Notes: generated by a model not told the origin, from the letters alone. Shown: positions 1-6,104, numbered from the stretch's first letter. The stretch: DNA of 8,721 nt from JAAYCI01 sp964472465 (GCA_964472465.1 CAYYLW010000117.1:1-8721), one strand, 5' to 3'. Program-made: numbers and translations.

Positions 1-1
1 C

Positions 2-727
2 GGCGAGGAATGGGTGCTGGAGGATTTCAGCCTGAAAATTCCCGCCGGGGCCAACGTAGCACTGGTGGGCGAGACCGGGGCGGGCAAATCCACCCTGGTG
101 AACCTGGCCTGCCGCTTTTATGAACCCACCCGCGGCCAGGTGTTGATAGACGGCAGGGACTACCGCGAACGGAGCCTTTCCTGGCTGCACAGCCAGCTTG
201 GCTACGTGCTGCAAAACCCGCACCTGTTTTCCGGTAGCGTGCGGGAGAATATCCGCTATGGCCGCCTGGACGCCACCGATGAAGAGGTATATGCCGCGGC
301 GCGGCTGGTCTCGGCCGATTTGGTGGTGGCAAAGCTGCCCGGCGGCTACGACACCGACGTGGGCGAAGGGGGAGACCGCCTTTCCACCGGGGAAAAACAG
401 CTCATCAGCTTTGCCCGGGCCGTTTTGGCCAACCCGCCCCTCTTCGTGCTCGATGAGGCCACCAGCAGCATCGACACCGAGACAGAAGCGCTGATTCAAA
501 ACGCTATTTCGCACATTCTAAAGGGCCGCACCAGCTTTTTGGTGGCCCACCGCCTGTCCACCATCCGCCATGCGGACATCATTTTGGTGGTGGCGGGGGG
601 CAAAATTGTGGAGCGGGGCACCCATGCCGAATTGATGGCCCAAAAGGGCCAGTACCACCGGCTGTACACCGCCCTGCGCCTAGAGGAGGCCGAAACCACC
701 CAAAACCCCGCGGTGTGTGCGGAATAG
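2..727 (+). CDS. ABC exporter, C-terminal ATP-binding domain (5' partial)
   Basis: The frame is open from the left edge, so the gene begins outside the window and 241 C-terminal residues are visible. They form a complete ABC ATPase domain: Walker A GETGAGKST (visible residues 23-31), Q-loop glutamine at about 71 in YVLQNPHLFSGSVRENI, signature LSTGE (127-131), Walker B LFVLDE (147-152) followed by the D-loop SSID, and switch histidine 183 in LVAHRLST. The FSGSVRENIRYG and ATSSID wording is typical of fused membrane-plus-ATPase exporters (MsbA/LmrA/BmrCD class), so a six-helix membrane domain should lie upstream. In this family ATP binding dimerises the two ATPase domains and drives export of a drug, lipid or peptide; the substrate cannot be read from this part. 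The signature has threonine and glutamate where LSGGQ is canonical, as is common in one half of heterodimeric exporters. A GTG at 14 is an internal codon, not a start. Confidence 0.93.
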   Translation, partial: GEEWVLEDFSLKIPAGANVALVGETGAGKSTLVNLACRFYEPTRGQVLIDGRDYRERSLSWLHSQLGYVLQNPHLFSGSVRENIRYGRLDATDEEVYAAARLVSADLVVAKLPGGYDTDVGEGGDRLSTGEKQLISFARAVLANPPLFVLDEATSSIDTETEALIQNAISHILKGRTSFLVAHRLSTIRHADIILVVAGGKIVERGTHAELMAQKGQYHRLYTALRLEEAETTQNPAVCAE

Positions 728-810
728 CGGCGCAATGAATACATTTGAAACTCTGTTTGAGGCGGGCGCTATCCAGCCTGTCTAGCGGTTCAAAACCAAA
801 AAGAAAGCCT

Positions 811-845
811 AAAAAGGCGTCTCTTTCACAAAAGAGGCGCTTTTT
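811..845. terminator. Bidirectional intrinsic terminator
   Basis: A 10-bp stem (817-826 with 831-840, one G-U pair) closes a CACA tetraloop. It is flanked by five A's on the left (811-815) and five T's on the right (841-845), so it has a U-tract in both directions. It sits between the end of the ABC exporter gene (+) and the end of the btuCD unit (-) and can serve both. Confidence 0.88.
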
Positions 846-883
846 CCTTTTATTGATTTATTTGGTATAAGGCTCACACCCCT

Positions 884-910
884 GCAAGGCCAGGAGACAG
901 AAAGCCTTGC
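884..910. repeat. Small inverted repeat in the intergenic region
   Basis: GCAAGGC (884-890) and GCCTTGC (904-910) form a 7-bp stem with a 13-base loop. There is no T-run on either side, so it does not look like a complete terminator. It lies in the 3' region of the btuD transcript, upstream of the true terminator at 811-845. Function unknown. Confidence 0.4.
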
Positions 911-922
911 CCCGGGCCTTTC

Positions 923-948
923 ACTTTCCACTGTCAACTTTCCACTGT
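923..948. repeat. Two tandem copies of a 12-mer with 14-base period
   Basis: ACTTTCCACTGT occurs at 923-934 and again at 937-948. The second copy encodes the last residues of the btuD product (TVES on the minus strand) and the first copy begins at the last base of its TGA stop (934-936). The stop therefore sits at the junction of the duplication. Confidence 0.85.
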
Positions 949-1707
949 CTCTTGTTGCCACTGGGCCAGCATTTCCCGCATCCACCCCAGCACGTCCATG
1001 CTGTATACGGCGCTTAGCGGCCCGGCAGACAACACCTCGCTCACCGGGCCACTGGCCGCCACCTCGCCACAGTTTAGCAGCAGCGCGTGGCTGCCGTAGG
1101 CCCGCGCCAGGCTTAAATCATGCACCACCGAAAGCACGGCCCGCCCTGGCCGCTGCACCCAGTGGGCAATCAAGTCAAACATCTGCTTTTGGTAGATGAG
1201 GTCCAAATGGTTCACAGGCTCGTCCAGCACCAAAATGGCCGGGTCCTGCGCAAAAAGCTGGGCCAAAAACACCCGCTGCAATTCCCCGCCCGAGAGCCGC
1301 AGCACCGATTGCCCCCGCAGCTCCACAAGCCCGGTTAGGCGCAGGGCTTCCTCCACCTGTTCCTCCCCTTCTTCGTCCGGCTGCCCAAACAGGCCCCCGC
1401 CATGCGCATAGCGCCCCAGCCGCACCACCTCCTCGGTGGTAAAGCCAAATTCCACATGGTTATGCTGCATCAGCACACCCAATTTTTGGGCCCGCAGGCG
1501 GGGCTTTAATTTGGCAAAATCCTGCCCTTCCAGCAGCACCCGCCCGGTATAGGGCAGGCTTTGGGCCACTGCGCGCACCAGGGTGGATTTTCCCGCGCCA
1601 TTCGGCCCCACCACCATCAGCCATTGGCCTTCTTCCAGCGAAAACCCGGCGCCTTTCAGCACCTCCTTTTCGCCAAAACACACCCGCAAATCCTCGGCTA
1701 TTAACAT
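934..1707 (-). CDS. btuD: Vitamin B12 (corrinoid) ABC transporter ATP-binding protein
   Basis: This 257-residue cytoplasmic ATPase belongs to the FepC/BtuD class and powers corrinoid uptake by the permease encoded just upstream. Visible motifs are Walker A GPNGAGKST (34-42), Q-loop Gln81, signature LSGGE (138-142), Walker B ILVLDE (158-163) followed by PVNHLD, and switch His196 in VVHDLS. The length is normal for the family. The frame is open further upstream to 1749, but the ATG at 1707 is chosen because AAGGAGG lies 8 bases before it and the protein then begins MLIAEDLRV, as these ATPases normally do; the longer form would overlap the permease gene by 40 bases. It starts 2 bases after the btuC stop, so the two are probably translationally coupled. 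The sequence alone would fit siderophore or haem uptake equally well. The B12 assignment comes from the cobalamin riboswitch at the head of the unit. Confidence 0.9.
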   Translation of the reverse strand: MLIAEDLRVCFGEKEVLKGAGFSLEEGQWLMVVGPNGAGKSTLVRAVAQSLPYTGRVLLEGQDFAKLKPRLRAQKLGVLMQHNHVEFGFTTEEVVRLGRYAHGGGLFGQPDEEGEEQVEEALRLTGLVELRGQSVLRLSGGELQRVFLAQLFAQDPAILVLDEPVNHLDLIYQKQMFDLIAHWVQRPGRAVLSVVHDLSLARAYGSHALLLNCGEVAASGPVSEVLSAGPLSAVYSMDVLGWMREMLAQWQQETVES

Positions 1708-1709
1708 GT

Positions 1710-2771
1710 TCACTGCCTCCTTGCGCGGTAAAAAATGAACAAAAACCAAACCGCCCCCACCAGCGAGGTGACCACCCCGATGGGCAGCTCCCGCGGGCTT
1801 ACCACCACCCGGCTCAGCAGGTCGGCCAACATCAAAAAGCTGGCCCCAAAAAACAGGCTGGCAGGCAAAAGGCGGCGGTGGCTGGGGCCGGTGATCATGC
1901 GGGTGATGTGGGGGATGACCAAGCCCACAAACCCGATGGTGCCCCCAATGGCCACCGAGACGCCAATCAGCGCCGAGGTGAGGGCCAGCACCACCAGCTT
2001 TACCCGCCGCACATCAATACCCAGGTGCCGGGCGTTTTCCTCGCTTACCGAGAAGGCGTCCAGCTCGCGGGAAAAACGCAGCAGCGCCGGGGCCCCTGCC
2101 GCCAGGGCCACCAGCAGGGTAAGCACATTGGCCCAGTTGCTCCCGCTGAGGGAGCCCAGGGTCCAGAACATGATGGAACGAACTTTCTCGCCCGCAAAGG
2201 TGACCACCAAGCTGGTGAGGCTGTTCATAAACATAGAAAAAATGATGCCCAGCAGGATGATGGTACTGGTGGAGAGGGCACTATCCAGCTTTTGGGCCAG
2301 GGTTAAGATGGCCAGCAGCGAGAGGAAGGAAAACAGCATGGCCAGCACCGTGGTGCCCGCGCCGGAAAAAAACGGTAGGCTGATGCCAAACGCGATGGAG
2401 AGCGCCGCCCCCAGCGAAGCGCCTGAGGCCACGCCCAGGGTACTGCCATCGGCCAGGGGGTTACGCAGCAGGCCCTGCATGGCCCCGCCGCACACCGAAA
2501 GCGCCGCCCCCATCAGCGCGGCGCACAGCACCCGTGGCAGCCGCACCGAAACGATGATGGCCGCCGTTTGCGGGTTGCTTGCCACCTGCCCCGCTATGCT
2601 TTCCCCAATGGCACGCAGGGTTTCCCAAAGGGGCACGGTTACACTACCCGCACACACGCACAGTGCAAACACGGCCAGGGTACCCAGGCCAAAAAACGCC
2701 CAGCCAGCCGTGCCCACACGCCTTACGGCCCGGCTTTTTGGGGCCGCCTTCCCCGCTTTGCTTTTTTCCAT
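1710..2771 (-). CDS. btuC: Vitamin B12 (corrinoid) ABC transporter permease, FecCD/BtuC family
   Basis: This 353-residue integral membrane protein has a basic cytoplasmic N-terminus (about 20 residues rich in Lys/Arg) followed by about ten hydrophobic segments, the usual size for BtuC/FecCD permeases. Family hallmarks are RLPRVLCAALMGAALS near residue 80, the PLADGSTLGVASGASLGA stretch near 110, and GTIGFVGLVIPHITR near 280, which carries the loop contacting the ATPase. These permeases form a homodimer that moves corrinoid, or a related metal chelate, from a binding protein into the cell. The ATG at 2771 is preceded by AAAAAGG at 6 bases. It lies 36 bases after the U-tract of an intrinsic terminator and follows a cobalamin riboswitch on the same strand, so transcription into this gene should be switched off when cobalamin is abundant. 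No binding-protein gene precedes or follows it in the unit. Confidence 0.9.
   Translation of the reverse strand: MEKSKAGKAAPKSRAVRRVGTAGWAFFGLGTLAVFALCVCAGSVTVPLWETLRAIGESIAGQVASNPQTAAIIVSVRLPRVLCAALMGAALSVCGGAMQGLLRNPLADGSTLGVASGASLGAALSIAFGISLPFFSGAGTTVLAMLFSFLSLLAILTLAQKLDSALSTSTIILLGIIFSMFMNSLTSLVVTFAGEKVRSIMFWTLGSLSGSNWANVLTLLVALAAGAPALLRFSRELDAFSVSEENARHLGIDVRRVKLVVLALTSALIGVSVAIGGTIGFVGLVIPHITRMITGPSHRRLLPASLFFGASFLMLADLLSRVVVSPRELPIGVVTSLVGAVWFLFIFYRARRQ
1716..1722 (-). promoter_or_regulatory. Ribosome binding site fixing the btuD start
   Basis: On the minus strand AAGGAGG is followed by 8 bases and then the ATG at 1707. It lies inside the last codons of btuC. It decides for the internal start over the longer open frame beginning at 1749. 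Confidence 0.85.
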
Positions 2772-2806
2772 ATGGTGCCTTTTTCCCCCTTGCCCACTGT
2801 ACCGGT

Positions 2807-2837
2807 AAAAAATAAAATCCCTCCCACAAGGGAGGGA
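2807..2837 (-). terminator. Intrinsic terminator, expression platform of the cobalamin riboswitch
   Basis: On the minus strand a perfect 8-bp stem (2837-2830 with 2825-2818, TCCCTCCC/GGGAGGGA) with a TTGT loop is followed by TTTTATTTTTT (2817-2807). It stands between the aptamer and the btuC start codon. This is the arrangement of a transcription-terminating riboswitch: the ligand-bound aptamer should favour this hairpin. Confidence 0.9.
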
Positions 2838-2887
2838 AAACCGTCGTCAAATAAACGGCAGCCGGCCTCAAACCCCAGGAGTAACAC

Positions 2888-3093
2888 GGCGTTTTAGGTC
2901 TCCCGACTTAGCTTCCTCCTACCGCGGCCCCTTCCCATCTCCGCCGCACAACCCCAAAGGGGGAAGCTTGTGCTCTATAGAAGACAGTGGTTCTGGCCGT
3001 TTCGTCTGCATCACGGTTACTGGGTTAGTCTGGAATTTTCATCCAGTTCCCTTGGCAGCCTATTGGCCGCCAGCGAATGGTTCGCAAAACACC
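2888..3093 (-). ncRNA. Cobalamin riboswitch aptamer
   Basis: Read on the minus strand, the stretch shows the conserved landmarks of the cobalamin aptamer in the right order. GGTGTTTT (3093-3086) pairs with AAAACGCC (2895-2888) to close P1, with one G-U pair. GCGAA-CCA-TTCGC and an 8-bp hairpin with an AATA loop follow. Next come AAGGGAA, an ATGAAAATTCC element closed by CTGGA/TCCAG, ACCCAGTAACCGTGA, CCACTG (2990-2985), GGGAAGG (2936-2930), and the B12 box AAGTCGGGAGACCT (2909-2896). CCCAG at 3024-3020 can pair with CTGGG at 2878-2874 downstream of P1, which fits the known L5-L13 kissing interaction. The 206-base length is typical. It is followed by an intrinsic terminator and btuC. The match is by eye; a covariance-model search was not possible. 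Confidence 0.93.
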
Positions 3094-3100
3094 TGGGTAA

Positions 3101-3129
3101 ATCATACCACAACCCCTCTGCGCAAGCAA
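3101..3129 (-). promoter_or_regulatory. Promoter of the riboswitch-btuCD transcript
   Basis: On the minus strand TTGCTT (3129-3124), a 17-base spacer and TATGAT (3106-3101) form a sigma-A-like promoter. The spacer ends in TGG, giving an extended -10 (TGGTATGAT). Transcription would begin around 3094, right at the 5' strand of aptamer stem P1, which supports both calls. Confidence 0.8.
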
Positions 3130-3146
3130 ACTACTTTTCTGCTCCA

Positions 3147-3175
3147 TTGCCAGCCAGGCGAAAAAACGCTATACT
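3147..3175 (+). promoter_or_regulatory. Divergent promoter for the small gene and EamA transporter
   Basis: TTGCCA (3147-3152), a 17-base spacer and TATACT (3170-3175) match a sigma-A promoter on the plus strand. The predicted start near 3182 lies about 27 bases before the ATG of the 76-residue gene. Its -35 box is only 17 bases from the -35 box of the oppositely directed riboswitch promoter. Confidence 0.75.
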
Positions 3176-3208
3176 GGTGGCAAGCCTATTGGCAGAAGGG
3201 AGCCGCCT

Positions 3209-3439
3209 ATGCACAGCCCTGTTGATGCACTTTTGCACGACCCGGATTTTCTGCGCAGCATCCTGGGGCAAGACCCCAGCGGCGTTATGGCCGCGGCGGC
3301 AGCCCAGGGTTTTTCCATCGACGAACGGCAGGCGCAAAAGCTTGCCCAGGCGGCGGCTTACCGCCCACCGCGCCCCATCCTGCGGGTAAAAAGCCCCCAC
3401 CCTGGCCTGCATTTGCACCCCAAAGACCTGCACAAGTAG
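3209..3439 (+). CDS. Unrecognised 76-residue protein
   Basis: I do not recognise this protein. The coding call rests on a sigma-A-like promoter ending at 3175, the ribosome binding site GAAGGGAG (3195-3202) 6 bases before the ATG, and a composition that reads as protein. Residues 1-50 look helical and soluble: a DPDFLRSILGQDPSGVM stretch, a run of five alanines, QGFSIDE, then an Ala/Gln/Lys helix. The spacing of FL..IL, an Ala-rich helix and a GF-S-x-E turn loosely recalls Nif11-type leader domains, but this is only a resemblance. The last 26 residues are basic and rich in Pro and His (RPPRP, PHPGLHLHP) and contain no Cys. There is no signal peptide or membrane segment. It precedes the EamA transporter gene by 65 bases on the same strand and may be cotranscribed with it. 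The frame is also overlapped by unsupported frames on both strands. Confidence 0.62.
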   Translation: MHSPVDALLHDPDFLRSILGQDPSGVMAAAAAQGFSIDERQAQKLAQAAAYRPPRPILRVKSPHPGLHLHPKDLHK

Positions 3440-3476
3440 TTTTTCTATACACGTTAGAATACAGTTCAAGAAAGGC

Positions 3477-3494
3477 GCCTGCCACGGGGCAGGC
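3477..3494 (+). promoter_or_regulatory. Hairpin covering the ribosome binding region of the EamA gene
   Basis: GCCTGCC (3477-3483) and GGCAGGC (3488-3494) form a perfect 7-bp GC-rich stem with an ACGG loop. The right arm contains the only purine-rich stretch (GGGGCAGG, 3486-3493) near the start codons at 3496 and 3505. A short T-run (TTTTT) begins six bases after the stem, overlapping the coding start. It could occlude translation initiation or act as a weak attenuator after the small gene. Neither role is demonstrated. Confidence 0.55.
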
Positions 3495-3504
3495 TATGGT
3501 TTTT

Positions 3505-4422
3505 ATGACGCGTTACAAAGGCATCCTCTACACCGTGCTTTCTGCCTTCCTGTTTGGCTTTTCCCCCATCATTGCAAAATTTTGCTATGCCGAGGGCACC
3601 AACAGCATCACCATCGTGTTTTTGCGGGGCTTTTTAAGTCTCCCCTTTTTGTATACACTGGCGCGTTTTTCCAAAACCCCCATGCGTATCTCCAAGCAGG
3701 AACTGCTGCACATTTTGCCCGTGGGAATCATCGGCGCGGCCATGACCAGTATCTGCCTATATTCCGCCTTCCTCTTCATCGGGGTAGGGCTGGGTACCAC
3801 CTTGCACTACTGCTACCCCTTGCTCATCTTCCTCATCTATTTTCTGCTGTACCGGCAAAAACCCGGCGCACTGAAATGGTGTGCGCTGGTGGTGGGGCTG
3901 CTGGGCATCGCCATCACGCTGCGTCCCGGCGCACAGGGTAGTTTTTGGGGCATTGGGCTTAGCCTACTCTCCGGCTTAAGCTACTGCGTCTACCTCATCG
4001 TCATCGATAGAACCAGCCTAAAAGACATGAACTGCTTTAAACTCACCTTTTATATCTGCCTGGTTTCCAGCCTTAGTTCCTTCACATTTGGCGCTGTTAC
4101 CGGGCAGTTACAATTTCCTAAAAGCGCCGCTGGCTGGGGGGCCTCACTTCTGCTGGCCCTACTCATCTCGGTGGGCGGGCTTACACTATTGCAGCTTGGC
4201 ATCGCTTCCACCAGCCCCTCCACCGTTTCGCTTTTGTATACGGTGGAGCCCATCACCAGTGTACTGATGGGGGCTATTTTGCTGGGGGAAACGCTGGACA
4301 CCCGCAGCTTGTTTGGCATTTTGCTCATACTGCTGGGCGTTGTGCTAGTGGCCCTTGCCGAAAAACGCGAAAGCCTTCGCCCTTCGCCCCCGCCGCCCCT
4401 GCCCGGCGCGGATTCGTTTTAA
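3505..4422 (+). CDS. EamA/DMT-superfamily transporter
   Basis: This 305-residue integral membrane protein has about ten hydrophobic segments arranged as two EamA repeats, roughly residues 5-135 and 147-285, the standard architecture of the drug/metabolite transporter superfamily. The first repeat carries SAFLFGFSPIIAKFCY and ends in a helix with YPLLIFLIYF. The second ends in the typical SLLYTVEPITSVLMGAILLGE and GILLILLGVVLVALAEKR. Members export or import small metabolites such as amino acids or nucleotide precursors; the substrate cannot be inferred here. Two in-frame ATGs are possible. The one at 3505 is preferred because the product then begins MTRYKGILYTV as relatives do and the AGG of the upstream purine run is 11 bases away, whereas for the ATG at 3496 it is only 2 bases away. 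The C-terminus is a short Pro-rich tail. It probably shares the promoter at 3147-3175 with the 76-residue gene. GC is mixed and partly lower than in the flanking operons. Confidence 0.9.
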   Translation: MTRYKGILYTVLSAFLFGFSPIIAKFCYAEGTNSITIVFLRGFLSLPFLYTLARFSKTPMRISKQELLHILPVGIIGAAMTSICLYSAFLFIGVGLGTTLHYCYPLLIFLIYFLLYRQKPGALKWCALVVGLLGIAITLRPGAQGSFWGIGLSLLSGLSYCVYLIVIDRTSLKDMNCFKLTFYICLVSSLSSFTFGAVTGQLQFPKSAAGWGASLLLALLISVGGLTLLQLGIASTSPSTVSLLYTVEPITSVLMGAILLGETLDTRSLFGILLILLGVVLVALAEKRESLRPSPPPPLPGADSF

Positions 4423-4427
4423 ACTGT

Positions 4428-4476
4428 AAAGGCCCCCTTCCAAAGCGGCTAACGCCTGGATAGGGGCCTTTTTTAT
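4428..4476. terminator. Intrinsic terminator between converging genes
   Basis: AAAGGCCCC (4428-4436) pairs perfectly with GGGGCCTTT (4463-4471), followed by further T's to 4474, just after the EamA stop codon (4420-4422). The plus-strand U-tract is strong. On the minus strand the run after the stem is TTTACAGTTT, weaker but possibly sufficient for the glycosyltransferase gene, whose stop codon is at 4473-4475. Confidence 0.85.
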
Positions 4477-6098
4477 GTTGTCATGGGGGCACCATCTGGT
4501 TTCGGTGTCCTTTTCCCACCCTTCCCAAAGGGGAGCTGTTTCACCAGCAAACTGTAGCCGCGGCCCGCCAAGATACAAAACAGCGGCAAAAAATTGATGA
4601 GATAGCGCGAGCGGCCCTCAAACAGCAGGATAAAGCACAAAAGGCCTAAAATAGCCAGTTGCAACACCACTTGTGGCCCAGCCGGGGTTCGCCTACGAAT
4701 AACATCTGCCGCCGCAGGCACCAGCGAAAACAAGATTACACATATCCAAATCGCTTGTGGGCCATAGCGGTATTGCTGGTAATATTGTCCAGTGGGGTAT
4801 ACCCACTTTGCCAAAGGGTCAATCTGGTTTTCGAATTCCGTGTTTGTGCCTTCCCCGCCCCAGAAAAAAGTTCCATCCAGGCTGATCCAGCGCAGCTTAT
4901 CCCATAGGTACCGCGTGTAGCCACCCGGCCCCATCTCTGCCAAACGGCTTTTCCATTTTTCACGGTTCATTTCCCGCATTTCCTCGGTACTAGGCAAAAC
5001 CCATGTCTCTAAAACTTCGGCTTCATGCCAGGAGCCAAAGAGGCGGGTGTTCCCTTGCCCCTTTTCCACAAGACCCATTGCCATAAAATGCTCCATGGGT
5101 ACACTTATATTGGGGGTGATGGCCAGTTCTTGTTGCTTCTCCAGGGCCAAACGAATTCCCCCCAGCACCCCGGCCCCTACAAGCACAACCACCGCCATAA
5201 TGGCAAGTATTTGTTTGCGCTTGGCAGAACCTAACAATTCGATGCATAGAACCAAAAGAATAGCGATACCCAGCACCGCCACTGTTGGCTTTATCAATAT
5301 GCCAATGGCAAGCAAAAGCCCCATAACCGCTGCCATACCCATCCGCGTACGCCGCTTGGTTGCGCTTATACACACGGTGTATGCAAAAAACGCACCCGCC
5401 ACAAAAGGCATAGAAAGGGTATCGCTGTATGGCACCAAAATCCAAGTGGAAAAGCCCAACACTAGAAATGCAAACACTGCCACGGCAAGTGCTGTAAGGC
5501 CACTATACAAACGTTTTGCGGCAGCAAAGGCCAACACTAGCGCCGCATCCACGGCAAACAGATTCAGAAGAGTCAAGCCTGTGGCACGGTCAACAGAGAA
5601 AAAATCAAACACCCCAAACAGGGTACGATAAGCGAATAGCAAAAATAGATTGTTCGAATAGTGGCTAAAGTAATCCTGCCATGCGGGCTCTACGGAAAGG
5701 TCCGGTGCCCCAGCAACGCCTATAACCATTCCTGCATCCCAGCCCCAAAAATCCACCTGCAGCCGTATTACACTAACAACTTGTACACACACCACCACCA
5801 CCATCACAGGCAAAAACACCCGCCATGGGTGCAGCCGCATCCAGCTAAGCACATCAGCCCATCGGCCCAGCAGCCACATAGCACCCACTCCTGTGGCCAG
5901 TAAAAGCGCCAGGCAAATGGCGACATAGCTATTTTGTTTTATGTTATCCAATGGGTACACGGTATTTATGGATACGAGTACAGAAAGCAGTAGCACCATC
6001 CATAGGGCAAAAAACACCACCTGAACCGCTTGCCATACCCCATTTTGTACTCGTATACCCCCGGGAGCCCCTCGCGTTGTCTTTCCCGCTTGCCTCAT
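4473..6098 (-). CDS. GT-C polytopic membrane glycosyltransferase (family 39-like)
   Basis: This 541-residue membrane protein has about ten or more hydrophobic segments. Features of the GT-C fold (PMT/ArnT-like, lipid-phosphate sugar donors) are visible: after the third hydrophobic segment an extracellular loop has WGWDAGMV with Asp121 as candidate catalytic base, followed by YFSHYSNN (143-150), PYSDTLS near 240, and a central IKPT helix. A roughly 100-residue extracellular loop follows, then FEGRSRYLINFLPLF near the C-terminus. Such enzymes transfer a sugar from an isoprenoid-phosphate donor to a protein, lipid or wall polymer outside the membrane; donor and acceptor are unknown here. The start at 6098 is chosen because GGAGG lies 6 bases before it. 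The open frame continues to 6215 but there runs through its own promoter and into a terminator stem. Sampled GC is about 47% (28/60 at both 5221-5280 and 5461-5520), against about 67-70% in blocks of the flanking operons. Confidence 0.85.
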   Translation of the reverse strand: MRQAGKTTRGAPGGIRVQNGVWQAVQVVFFALWMVLLLSVLVSINTVYPLDNIKQNSYVAICLALLLATGVGAMWLLGRWADVLSWMRLHPWRVFLPVMVVVVCVQVVSVIRLQVDFWGWDAGMVIGVAGAPDLSVEPAWQDYFSHYSNNLFLLFAYRTLFGVFDFFSVDRATGLTLLNLFAVDAALVLAFAAAKRLYSGLTALAVAVFAFLVLGFSTWILVPYSDTLSMPFVAGAFFAYTVCISATKRRTRMGMAAVMGLLLAIGILIKPTVAVLGIAILLVLCIELLGSAKRKQILAIMAVVVLVGAGVLGGIRLALEKQQELAITPNISVPMEHFMAMGLVEKGQGNTRLFGSWHEAEVLETWVLPSTEEMREMNREKWKSRLAEMGPGGYTRYLWDKLRWISLDGTFFWGGEGTNTEFENQIDPLAKWVYPTGQYYQQYRYGPQAIWICVILFSLVPAAADVIRRRTPAGPQVVLQLAILGLLCFILLFEGRSRYLINFLPLFCILAGRGYSLLVKQLPFGKGGKRTPKPDGAPMTT

Positions 6099-6104
6099 AA
6101 TATT

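Noticed and set aside
735..812. A 16-codon frame (MNTFETLFEAGAIQPV) ending in TAG, followed in frame by RFKTKKKA and TAA, resembling an amber-interrupted short protein.
   Set aside because: No ribosome binding site, too short to judge, and partly overlapping the terminator approach. Recoding of TAG has no support here.
1708..1749. A 14-residue longer btuD product.
   Set aside because: No ribosome binding site and overlap with the end of btuC, whereas AAGGAGG fits the ATG at 1707.
1735..2808. A 357-codon open frame on the plus strand across btuC.
   Set aside because: It is antisense to a clear FecCD permease, with low-complexity Ser/Arg/Pro composition and no family motif. It is an effect of high GC at third codon positions.
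2970..3389. A 139-codon plus-strand frame with a plausible-looking N-terminus.
   Set aside because: It lies across the cobalamin riboswitch on the opposite strand and both promoters, has no ribosome binding site, and overlaps the better supported 76-residue gene.
3446..3460. TATACA and TAGAAT as possible -10 boxes for a separate EamA promoter.
   Set aside because: No acceptable -35 box lies 16-18 bases upstream of either.
5790..5815. A run of CAC/CAT triplets on the plus strand that could be read as a His-rich peptide or a microsatellite.
   Set aside because: On the minus strand it encodes a valine-rich membrane segment (MVVVVCVQVV) of the glycosyltransferase.
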